Below, piece after piece: positions 20,801 through 29,974 of a stretch of 64,000 nt of DNA (positions within the stretch are counted from its first letter, which is position 1; each line of letters starts with the position of its first letter). The notes under the pieces are model-generated. The model was given only the letters and a program-made list of their open reading frames with translations. It made no database searches and was not told the DNA's origin. The DNA is from Pseudorasbora parva (taxonomy: Eukaryota > Chordata > Actinopteri > Cypriniformes > Gobionidae): positions 53,531,806-53,595,805 of the forward strand of contig NC_090173.1 in assembly GCF_024679245.1 (NCBI RefSeq), given 5' to 3'. The translations under genes and the position numbers were made by a program.

Positions 20801-21595
20801 ACTGCAATAAAGACAATTCTTGACCACCTCTCAGACCCCTCCAACCACCCTATCACTGACTCTGAGCTCATTGATGACTCTAGCCACAAGCATCTGCATA
20901 ACTCCAGACACATGATGCGTATTATGGACAACATTCTCTGGTTTGCACCCGATGGCAACACAGCGCCACAGCTTGTAATGCCACGGTCGCAAAGGGGGGT
21001 GATGCTAATGTACGCCCACAACACACCATGTGCTGGACACCACGGCACCAGAGCCACGCATGATACACTGAAACAGGTGGCATATTGGCCTGGGATGCAT
21101 CAAGAGACGGCAGAGTATGTTAGAGAATGGCTAGTTCGCTGCCGGTTCCAACCAGCAAACCCGAACCACAGAGCCCCACTGCAACACAGAGGGACCACGT
21201 TCCCATGGTCAAACCTACAAATCGACCGAGTAGAACCCCTGCCCAGGTCCACAAAAGGCAAAAAGTACTTTCTCACAGTGGTGTGCCAGTTTACCAAGTG
21301 GGTGGAGTGTCAACCAGCACCCAACGACACCGCCCAGACCACGGCATACCACCTGATGAATCACATCTTTTTCCTGTCAAGATTGCCACTGAGAATCAAC
21401 TCAGACAGAGGCATCCACTTCACTACTGAGGCCATGCAACAGATCTGGAAATGCCTAAGAAACGCGGCCGTGATCATGCTCCTGTGCCTCCAGACAATCA
21501 GAGGCCAGCCATCACCAGACATCATCACGCCGGGTCCAGCCTCGGGCATCGTACTGAGAGAGCAACCTGGACTGCTGATCACCAACTGCAAATGA
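17840..21595 (+). CDS. Gag-protease-truncated integrase fusion ORF, copy 2
   Basis: Same length (1,251 residues) and same deletions as the first copy. The only protein differences I see are three residues in a patch at about residues 655-664 (Ala/Gly, Lys/Glu, Val/Ala), caused by five base changes within 36 bp. Both copies keep the long frame open, so the RT/RNase H deletion predates the tandem duplication. Confidence 0.85.
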   Translation: MFRAPSSAVPWDRLTTWLEALTATSQGSPEQPSQEQLDTELDQLMTHDPTHSYSNKEVAKILGSLAHVLIAQARLSEGSYDNLEQEAATLKLQAKEARRDQALTQLRLDQLLDTEKDDETDKEQRQEIERLQETLKELRRDTDRRVQSEKDARKNLNEKLRRGESLLERAHDELKDRDIKAKVYAKHLQSAQAEIDELIQQRHKLKNELDMVQRELRQSYIVQRYRKGETHNTEFPLTSYSAHFSHEARATKGNDSPLFKRAPASLHESPSAAKERTPFQEVKVNSHEASKNLDKLARNIPTFSPDPAGGHDVHAYLKDIDFYLQTVAHANNWDRLYLLRATSNRDVRSFLDRQPEAIKADYWHLRQALIREYSDPESDQGFITAMDLKQARRETSQNFYNRLRRAYFGTRNDPGMEEDINFKTLFLRNLHPTISYHLGVLACPRSMGTQQLRDLAHKAYVKQKTISEKTVKQPTICPVSVHHPELTLEGAKQNHSYRPVNKESKPLQASRGQRGHKGDRPRYQSDRSEGSWDPPRPESQRRGHSRRDNDRPRPEPTSGKESVAASEVTELIKILKELLRQKPHKEDKKDGPGTARLDMIPEINLPALPATESSTLNTVPQPRTSVLTVAPPHVSSTHSLQLTATASNQDSIMGQPSVPESAALIVCTHNETLDTYPDGLSSNTQVPTPRLLGNLIEKGMARKLYLTITMEREFKLEALVDTGSDLTLISAQLFERLRFEAQRKNRTLNLHTCKLNVQSYSQNDIQLKHVASIHLTIGPMRLIHPVYISPMNTYPFLIGKDLLDRFEPVLDFKQLKVWAQVRDPLPLQTHTSSEQDCQVTEVTETPTEPDCHVTKATGPPAAHCDNTASAPKPSSSSLLCTFQLSKDSDAFCPQVMNDLQLNDIVTTNSIPALWADNSTKSLPLCNTISKNTPHGDMWAPPHPTSSPIVAVLTHSKRSTPATMPPLQLLSLTPQFSHNDIADTQASDTAIKTILDHLSDPSNHPITDSELIDDSSHKHLHNSRHMMRIMDNILWFAPDGNTAPQLVMPRSQRGVMLMYAHNTPCAGHHGTRATHDTLKQVAYWPGMHQETAEYVREWLVRCRFQPANPNHRAPLQHRGTTFPWSNLQIDRVEPLPRSTKGKKYFLTVVCQFTKWVECQPAPNDTAQTTAYHLMNHIFFLSRLPLRINSDRGIHFTTEAMQQIWKCLRNAAVIMLLCLQTIRGQPSPDIITPGPASGIVLREQPGLLITNCK

Positions 21596-22326
21596 ATCCT
21601 CAAAAGAAAGACGTACTCTCCGGAACTTCACATCAGCAGCGCAAGCTCCTCCAGCCCTGCACACAAACGCAAAAGGGGGGAGGAGCCCAAGCCCTCTGCC
21701 TAACCTTATACCAGCTTCAAGAACCTTCTCCTCCAACACCAGGTAGTCACCTTGTAGGCAATACTGCCAAGCCCCACACTATGTCATGCATGTGATTTGA
21801 GAAAGAAGGCCTTTAACGAACACAAGGGATTCGAAGGGATTCTCAAAACCCCAATGACTTTGAACTTTGAAACAGAGAAACCAAAGTGGATCACCAGAAG
21901 GCACCCAGCCTGGCCACAATGCGAGGCACCCTCTGGAAAAGTTCCTAGTCAGCATAGGACATAAAAGTGTCAAGATGCACAGTCCATCTTCCTAGGCAGG
22001 AGACCTAAAGGACTGACTGGCCATTGCGAGGAACATGGTTCCACCCAGGGCTGCAGAAAGCCCACAGCACACCTGCACCACACAAACGGACTTCTGGATG
22101 ACAGGTGACGCACCGTCAGGGCACCTGCTGCCTCGACACCTGCTGCACAAGCACAGAGACCTGAACTGGGCTACTGTCTGCCTTATCTGCCGTGGAACGA
22201 CCATCACTTCAGGAGACACAAACAACTGGAGCCTAACATGGCTATGGTGTGTCTGATCTTCCTGAATCTTTGATATCGCTCGTTGTTGTCCATAGGAGGG
22301 ACAACAACTAGCGAAAGGGGGGATTA
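21596..22326 (+). other. 3' non-coding remnant and polypurine tract, copy 2
   Basis: Copy of 13203-13933, ending in the same G-rich polypurine tract just before LTR copy 3. Confidence 0.65.
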
Positions 22327-23994
22327 TGTAGCGACTCAGGCGAATCAAACACACAATCGCCAGTTACATTTAACAAATATGCTTTGAAAGTTGTGCTGAT
22401 GGACAGACCTTCCCCCAACACAACAGCTACCCTGGAAACCATCTGATAAGATGTTTTACGACCGGAAAGAATGTGGAGAAAGTCTTATACACAAAGAGCT
22501 TAAGACACAGAGCTTTTGCCTCAAATTATAGACAAACCATCTATAGATGAACATGCACCCCAGGACATTATATGTAAACACATAATTGTTTTGTAAAATG
22601 TTTTTTCTGTATGGTATTTTGCATCTTTTTGTCTGTGTCTTAACAAAGTACTAGTTCAGATAACCTCATATATGTCATGTCTCCTATCAAATTAATGCTC
22701 ACTTCACGACTTACACTTCCATGTATATCACTTATTCAGAAAATGCAGTGTGTGTTTGTTGCATTAATTATAGTATGAAGACTCAGAGACCCACTGAGTC
22801 GAACCTTCAAACAAAGAGCTATTAATTCTGCTGAGGAATTTCCCGCCGGGAAATCCCAACACTCTCATTGGTTAAGTCTAACCCTGGAGGGTGGGACTAT
22901 TTCCAGACCTTAAAAGACCAGTGAAGACAAGCTCTTCCCCTCTTCTTGTTCTCTTACTCCGCTCTGTTCACTTCTCCTCTCTCTCCTGTGGGAGCCAACA
23001 CCCACGGGGGGGGGGCTGGCACTCAAGCCAGGCCACCAATGCAGGCCCTCCAAGCAGGCCTCATCTCTTCCAAAAATCTTCTCTTCTACAATCCGATCTT
23101 CAAGAACACGAAGCATCGCTAAAGCAAACAGCCGCTTCCCTCCCAACCTCGGAAAGGACCGCCGGACACGCAGAGACACGCAGAGACACGCAGAGACACA
23201 TACGCACACAAGCGAGAAGCCAAAACGAAACCAAAAAGAATGCAAGTATTCTTATTCTTACTGCTGTAAAGAGGATGTGTTATTCTCCCGTTGGGATAAA
23301 TTAACTCCGTGAAGGTCGTATTTGGTTGAACTGAAGGAAAGCTGTTTCTTACCCTCCCCCACTCTCTTTGTCTCTCTCTCCCTCACTCTCTTTGTCTCTC
23401 TCTCTCTCTCTCTTTTATCTCTCTCTAACTTCAGTCTATTCATTATTCTCTTTTATGTATTCTTTCGTTAATATCTATACTTCTACTCTCTTGTTGCATA
23501 TTTAGTATGTACTTTCTGTGTGAATTGTAGTGTTATTTTTAGTCTGTGTTTATTAAACCTCCGAAAGACATTTAATGAGTTGAATCTGTTATTCTGCCAC
23601 ATACACAAAGTCAATGAAACTTGCGATCTAAACGTTACCTAACTGCTTATGCTACTATGTTAGTAAAGTAAACTGTATGACCATTTGAAATATTGAACTT
23701 ATCCTGATCAGTAAAGTTAATGTTTCTTATGCGCTCGTAAACCAGTAATCCCTTTATTGAGAATTGATCTGAAAGGTCTATAACTAATTTGCAGGACAAA
23801 CTTAGTAGGATAATTTCAAGCAATTCCATAAAGGGTTACTTGTATTTAATTAAACAATTTTCCCTATCGGAAAATTTTAATACGTAATGAACAACTGGCA
23901 AATTATATTCATAAATTCATGAATATTGAATATTAAATCCCTTTTGAGTTAATTATTCCCCGAGACATTAAACTCATTAGTCGTTGTTGTTACA
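22327..23994 (+). repeat. LTR copy 3 (right end of tandem)
   Basis: 1,668 bp. Differs from copy 2 by TATTAA in place of TATAAA near 22821-22826 and CCAG for GCAG near 23742. Followed at once by GATTATAAAC, the continuation of LINE ORF2. Confidence 0.92.
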
Positions 23995-25739
23995 GATTAT
24001 AAACTTTTGTCCGCTGTCTTACTCTGTGATTATGAAGCAATGGTATTATCAGATCATAGCCCCTTAGTTCTTCAGATATTATTTGAAACCAAATATGACA
24101 CTATTAAATGGAGGTTTGATAATAGTTTATTGGCAGATAAGGCATTTGTAGGACAAACAAAAACTGAAATTGGATTGTTTTTAGAGACAAACTGCACGGC
24201 AGATGTTTCCAAATCTACAATTTGGGAGGCATTTAAAGCGTACATGCGAGGACAAATTATTTCTCATAGTATATCGATCAAAAAACAGAGTAAAGAACAT
24301 AAAAATAAATTAATTGATAGAATACTAGAAATAGATCGCGAGTATGCATCTTCCCCTTCACCAGAATTGTATAAGAAGAGGCTCTCTCTCCAATCGGAAT
24401 TTCAGTTACTCTCCACCTCAGAGACTACTGATCGACTGTTGCGGGCGAAAGCCACATATTATGAGCATGGAGAGAGAGCAGGTAAACTTCTGGCTCGGCA
24501 AATTAAAGAAACCGCTGCATCAAGATTGATAACCGAAATTAGGAAAGATACAGGAGAAAGTACATTTGACCCACAGGAAATAAATAATATCTTTAAGCGG
24601 TTTTACATTAAATTATATTCCTCAGAATCGATCAATGACCCAGCATCTATAGAGCAGTTTTTTGAGTCACTCGACATTCCATCTTTAAGTAGGGAAGACA
24701 GGGATATCTTGGAACAACCACTAAATATTAATGAAATAAAACAAGCAATATTCAATATGCAAAGTTCAAAGTCCCCAGGTCCGGACGGTTTCACAACCGA
24801 GTTTTATAAATCTTTTTGTGACCAAATCTCCCCATTACTTTTAGAGGTCTTTAATGAATCACTTGAGAGAGGCTGTTTACCACCTACATTTTATCAGGCT
24901 AATATTTCTGTAATACACAAGGTAGATAAAGACCCTTTAGACCCTGGCTCATATAGACCTATCAGTCTTCTGGATGTTGATAACAAAATACTGGCCAAGG
25001 TTTTGGCAATTCGTCTTGAAAAAGCTCTTCCAACTGTGATCTCCACGGATCAAACAGGATTCATCAGAAATCGCCTCCTATTCTTTAACATTAGAAGATT
25101 ATTTAATATTATATATACACCAAGTCCCAATCCCACTCAACCCGAGGTACTTATATCTATGGACGCAGAAAAAGCGTTCGATAGGGTTGAGTGGGACTAC
25201 CTTTTTGCCACTCTGGAAAAATTTGGGTTTGGTTCTAATTTTATTTCACTTATTAAATTGTTATATGCTCACCCCCAAGCTTCTATTCGAACAAACAATA
25301 ATAACTCTAGTTATTTTCAATTAAATCGCTCTACAAGACAGGGTTGTCCTCTTTCGCCCCTGCTATTTGCTTTAGCAATAGAACCCTTAGCGATTTCTTT
25401 ACGTGCATCTACAGCCTATAGTGGAATAATGAGAGGAGGAAAAGAACACAAAGTATCATTATACGCTGACGACTTGTTAGTTTACATCTCCAACCCCTCA
25501 CAATCTGTGCCAGCAATTATGACAATCCTAGATACATTTGGGAAAATTTCAGGGTACAAGATAAATTTTTCAAAGAGTGTTATGTATCCGATCAACCCGA
25601 AAGACCAATTTGAAACACTTTCCTCCTTCCCTTTTAAAATAGTAAATTCATTAAATACCTTGGAATCACCATAACTAAATGTTTTTCTATGCTTTTTAAA
25701 GAAAACATTCTGAAGTTGTACGAATACACACAACAGATT
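23995..25739 (+). pseudogene. LINE ORF2 fragment 2: end of endonuclease and reverse transcriptase
   Basis: Frame resumes at GAT 23995. Contains the endonuclease SDHSPLVL motif, then RT motifs SKSPGPDGF, GSYRPISLL, DAEKAFDRVEW, TRQGCPLSPLLF and YADDLLVY (catalytic Asp pair near 25463-25470). A one-base deletion at about 25651 breaks the frame, creating an early stop at 25672-25674. The following residues (YLGITITK) continue in another frame. The second LTR element interrupts the gene at 25739. Confidence 0.88.
25736..25739. repeat. 4-bp target-site duplication (GATT) of the retrovirus-like element
   Basis: GATT at 25736-25739 precedes the left LTR and is repeated at 39910-39913 after the right LTR. 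A 4-bp duplication is normal for retroviral/Gypsy integrases. Confidence 0.85.
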
Positions 25740-27762
25740 TGTAGTGATTATTACTCAGTTCACCGATGACGTAGTGATTTTTAGATCACGTGTCACTTAA
25801 GGTGTGGTTATGAGTGTATCAGATGACCCCTCCCTCTTTGATACGGGGCACCAGCTAAGAATACTATCTTAACAATATAAGAACACTCGCAAAAGAGCTG
25901 TTCAGTAATTCAGAATTAATGTAAATTAGAGGGAGTTGGTCAGCTGATTTATCTGAAGGATTTGTGAGTCTGGACAACCAGTAGAGTCTTTGATCATCAA
26001 CACAATGAAGACACAGTGTAATAAAATGAATGAAATTTATTAACAATAGATATGCAAGAGTAAATACTTAAACGATTAATAATGCTAGTAATGGATATAT
26101 ACTTCTAAAGGATAGTAAACTAATAACCAAAAAGTAATGAACGAAACAATAAAACCAATAAATGATGTGAGCACAGAATGGATAAATGCAATGCTGTTGA
26201 ACAGAATGTAGCAATAGAAGAGAATTGTATGGGAATGCTTCTTATGGGAACCACCTAATGGTTCTGGCACAAGGTGATAAATAAATGCTTATTTATCATT
26301 AAACAAATAATAAACCTATTATTTGTAACAACCTGACCTCAAGTAATAGTTATCTAAACAGGTTAGAAAACATATGCTGCATGTATAAACTAATGCCAAG
26401 GTCTCTAGAAAGAGGTTTGGTAAGTTTATATTTACGTTCCACACAGTCGGGTGATCAGTCCTGGCAGTAGATACGTCTTCCACTGGTTATGCGGGTAGCG
26501 TGCAGTGGGAGGGGCGCAGAGTTGCAAGAAGCCGTTGCCACGCTGGGCTGAAGGATGCAGAACTCTGGTTGCGCCAAGAGGGTCCTTAAACGTGGACCAG
26601 GCAGCTGGGTCAGTCGAATCTTCACAGGGTCCTTTGCAGGCTGGCTGCGTCACTGAGGAGCCGTGTGGGACCGGCAATGTCTGCCGATGCAGAGGTCCTT
26701 GGTGGACTGGATGTGCTGCTGGAGGAGTTGTAAAGGTCAGATAAGATCTCTCAAGGAGAGAGCCCTTTTCCAGCTATAGTTTGCAATATAAAGGTTTTGC
26801 TCGCAAAAGCTTAACCTCCACTGTCTTGTAGTCTCTTTCCTCGTCAGGTCAGAAGCTCAGGACGTGGTGTGTCTGTTAGTGTCTCCTTCCCCGTCGGGTT
26901 AGAAACGCAGAACGTGGTGTGTCTGTTAGTGTCTCCTTCCCCATCGGGTTAGAAACGCAGAACGAGGGTGTGTCTACCCGGGGGACATATTTATCCCTTT
27001 CCGATGAGGAGGAGATTGAAATCCGGCGCCTTTCCAGTCCTGGAGTGTGATTGGCCACTGGGTTCTGAAGTAGGCACGGTGTTGCCCACCCTAGTGTGGA
27101 ACTCATTTGCATAGCATAAAGTGGCATGTTAAAACAATGTCTTAAATGTTTTACCCATGCATTATTTCTTTACCAAACCTCTTTTAAAATATAAAAGGCA
27201 TCGTATGGAACAGATAGAGACCAAACATGATAAGAAACGGCTAAGTCATCGTCCACGCATTCGTTTATCTGTTAATGGACCTGTCCCGTGGACTGTTGTT
27301 TTTACAGTCAATATCCATTAACATAAACTGCACTTTGTGTGAAGATGAGGTGGATGAGTTGCAGTTCATATACATTTAAGACCTCCAAACATGTGTATGA
27401 ATGGATTTAGATAGACCTCTGTGGCCTCTCTTTTGCTGCTGCCTTCAGGAGGTCCTGGAGGAATTTTTATGGCAGCACTTGCCTAAACCTTAGGAATGAG
27501 TTTGGAGGTTAAAATCCACTTGTAGACCAATGAGAAGTCCTCTCTTTGGTGGTGGTGGGTGCAGAAGGTCCCCCCTTCCTGCCATGTAAGAGGTGTCTGG
27601 CAGTTGTCTTGGCATCTTATCTGATGTGGCTGAACATTTGTTTATGTTCATTCACCAAGGGTCCAATCATAGTGTGGCACATCTTCTTCCACACCGGTAG
27701 TTAGGGAGGGGCCTTGCCATAAACTGGTCTCTGGAATGCCACCCTTACTGATGTTCACTACA
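25740..27762 (-). repeat. 3' LTR of the retrovirus-like element
   Basis: In element orientation it begins TGTAGTGAACATCAG and ends AATCACTACA. Minus-strand TATAAA at 26425-26430 and AATAAA at 26036-26041 are spaced about 385 bp and may mark promoter and poly(A) signal. GTCTCCTTCCCC blocks at about 26880-26945 form a short internal direct repeat. Confidence 0.9.
26425..26430 (-). promoter_or_regulatory. Candidate TATA box in LTR
   Basis: TATAAA on the minus strand, with a second copy in the 5' LTR at about 38572-38577, where it would drive the genomic transcript. Position relative to the AATAAA downstream is sensible for U3/R, but no start site is proven. Confidence 0.4.
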
Positions 27763-27775
27763 TCTCCCCCCTGCT
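27763..27775 (-). other. Polypurine tract
   Basis: Minus strand GCAGGGGGGAGA lies directly against the LTR start, as expected for the plus-strand primer. Confidence 0.75.
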
Positions 27776-28044
27776 CGAACTGATCGAGGACCTGGAGTCG
27801 TTGATCTGGGCGATGTACTAAAAGGGGAACAGCAGGAACAAAACACAAACCTCACCTCATCCTTTGACCATTGGCAGTTTGCGTAACTATAATTCAATAG
27901 TTCATATACTAAATTTATCATACGGATAAACAGGTTACATATTATCCTACATGTAAGAAAAGGAAACTATGGATAGTATAAAAAATATATAAAAACTATT
28001 CTGTCAGTGTTGTCTACAGAATAAAGCAATCTCTTGCTGTTAGC
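27776..28044. other. Spacer between env stop and polypurine tract
   Basis: About 270 bp of AT-rich element sequence; no ORF of note. Confidence 0.5.
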
Positions 28045-29817
28045 CTAGTCAGTGATGCTTGTTATAGCAGGAGAAAGCTCAGGGAGTGGTCTACACATAT
28101 TAGATTTGAGCTCAAGAGCTTCGCTAAGTCTCACCCTTTTCTGCTCTGACAGGCTATCCTGCAGTTTGTGGATTCGCTGGAACATTTTCCACCCCAGGGT
28201 GCCCATTGTAGCCCACCCACATAGTGTGAAGATGAGTAATAGGCTGTCACTGATATCCCACCCCCAAGTGAAAGGCACCTTCTTAGGTTTTGGCTCCACA
28301 GGTGAAGCTTGGAGGCTACCTAACTGGAGACTGATTCTTGCTAATTTAGGTCCCTCAAACAAGATTTGATTCCTGAGTGGCTCATCTACTTCCAAAGTGT
28401 GTCCCTCAAAAGCATCCACTATTTCAAACTCCACATCATGTACATCTGCATCAAGATGGTACAGAACTACGTGTTTGATATGGAGAATTGCTCCTACTGG
28501 GATTTGAATTAGCATAGTTTGATTAGGGAGGGGTATCGGAATAGCTGCATCATGGTGGTTATATGTCATTATGGCTTCACTAACAGGTGTATTAACTAGC
28601 CACTTATTTCCTGCTATATCAATTTGGGTGGCGGTCACTTCCTCCCTGTGTGTAGCAACAGCAATGCATTTGTCTTCCGTGGTTAACCTTTTAATGCCGC
28701 ATAGGCCTACAATGGGGTCTCTTACGAAAGGTTTACTGGGGCACAGCCAGTGGATATCTTTGACAACTGGGCACATATGTAGATTAGGTGTCAGATACAT
28801 GTCAGGATATTCATCTTGATAAGCTATGAGTGAGGGTGTCTCAATTTTTATGTGTAAATCTTGAGACCAGAACCCTACATTTAACACTGATTTCAACTTG
28901 TATATGTTTTTAGTGTCAATTATCGGGAGGTTTAACAGGAAACCAATTTCTTTAGCCTCTGGGTTAACATAGATTGGTATAGCACTCCCCAGGCTGAAAG
29001 CTAAATGTATTTGCAGTGTTTGCATGGTTCCCTCCAATACCAGACCCAAGATATTCCTCACCAGCTCCACCGGTACCAAGTATGACGGGATCCGATTTAA
29101 CGCTAAACTGTCAACAGCCGAACTGATTTCTCTCAGCAAGTCTTGCATTAGTATTTGAACCATTTGCATATGGGCATAGTCATCTTGTATGACATCCGTT
29201 ATCCTGCTTATACTGCAGATTGTATAATTCAAAAGGGCTGTATGTTGATTCACGGCAAGGATTGTGCCCTCCAATGTTCTGTCTAACTGCTGTAGCTGCC
29301 TCTGCTGAACATAGATTTTCTCTTGTATCTCAGGCATTTCTCTTTTCAACCCTTCCACATGTTTTTCCAATGTGGATAGGCTAATGATGTTAACTGTTGA
29401 AGTACCAACTGATAAGAGTGAGCCTAGGGCTGATGCTGCTGTCAGCAATGTACCAAGGAAGCGTTTTGGGCGTCTATCTCCCCTTAATTCTTCCTGTGTT
29501 ATGGTGACTTTTTTTAGCTGTTTAAGCATGTGGATTGTGTCTAACTGAGCGTGTCCAATGATGTCCTTGCTCCATTGGGCGACATGCCAGGGGATCGTCC
29601 TCCCTGAGGTCACATGCTTTTTGTACACGTCAGCAGGGTCGAGCCGTACAAAGATTCTCTGAGTGTGGACATAACAGTCAGTCACTAAAATTCCAGGGGC
29701 ATCCTGAAGTATAATGCCTGTAGGAGGACCTGATTCCACTATTTCCATGGGCTGGACTGCATTGAGTGCGCAGATCACTATGATTAGGCTCAGCAGGCTC
29801 ATTCTGAAATTGCACAT
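28045..29817 (-). CDS. Envelope-like fusion glycoprotein
   Basis: 590 residues from the ATG at 29817; the open frame extends a few codons upstream without an ATG. Hydrophobic signal peptide about residues 5-23 (SLLSLIIVICALNA). Furin-type site RRPKR at about 115-119, followed by a hydrophobic, Ala/Gly-rich segment FLGTLLTAASALGS typical of a fusion peptide. A heptad-rich region covers about 145-210, and a single membrane span about 521-543 (LLLIFTLCGWATMG) precedes a 47-residue tail. Few N-glycosylation sequons (NYT, NQT). The cleavage would leave a short N-terminal (about 119) and long C-terminal (about 470) subunit. This is unlike classical retroviral SU/TM and more like F-type class I fusion proteins such as those of baculoviruses and insect errantiviruses. 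Likely expressed from a spliced RNA; candidate acceptors lie within 130 bp upstream. Fusion function is inferred from layout only. Confidence 0.8.
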   Translation of the reverse strand: MCNFRMSLLSLIIVICALNAVQPMEIVESGPPTGIILQDAPGILVTDCYVHTQRIFVRLDPADVYKKHVTSGRTIPWHVAQWSKDIIGHAQLDTIHMLKQLKKVTITQEELRGDRRPKRFLGTLLTAASALGSLLSVGTSTVNIISLSTLEKHVEGLKREMPEIQEKIYVQQRQLQQLDRTLEGTILAVNQHTALLNYTICSISRITDVIQDDYAHMQMVQILMQDLLREISSAVDSLALNRIPSYLVPVELVRNILGLVLEGTMQTLQIHLAFSLGSAIPIYVNPEAKEIGFLLNLPIIDTKNIYKLKSVLNVGFWSQDLHIKIETPSLIAYQDEYPDMYLTPNLHMCPVVKDIHWLCPSKPFVRDPIVGLCGIKRLTTEDKCIAVATHREEVTATQIDIAGNKWLVNTPVSEAIMTYNHHDAAIPIPLPNQTMLIQIPVGAILHIKHVVLYHLDADVHDVEFEIVDAFEGHTLEVDEPLRNQILFEGPKLARISLQLGSLQASPVEPKPKKVPFTWGWDISDSLLLIFTLCGWATMGTLGWKMFQRIHKLQDSLSEQKRVRLSEALELKSNMCRPLPELSPAITSITD

Positions 29818-29974
29818 ATACGGGGTGTCACTTTTCACTACTTTGTAAGCAGAGTATAACTAACAAATACCACTATGACTAGCCACAAAACTAGTCACGA
29901 ATGCACTGTCAACAATGCACTGATACAGTATAGACTTCTCTACACTGCCTGCGATCTTACACCTTTAACCGAAG

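Larger units (their letters stand above)
5533..23994 (+). mobile_element. Non-autonomous LTR retroelement in tandem: LTR-internal-LTR-internal-LTR
   Basis: Three LTRs of 1,669, 1,668 and 1,668 bp start TGTAGCGACTCAGG and end GTTGTTACA. They enclose two internal regions (7202-13933 and 15602-22326). The only genomic flanks are before the first and after the third LTR. There the LINE reading frame resumes at the same codon (GAT), so this is one insertion that later became a tandem. LTRs differ at only one to three positions, which implies a young event. Confidence 0.9.

Noticed and set aside
26505..26744. 79- and 81-codon ORFs repeated at 38579-38891
   Set aside because: They lie in both LTR copies of the retrovirus-like element, overlap on opposite strands and show no domain; most likely non-coding LTR.
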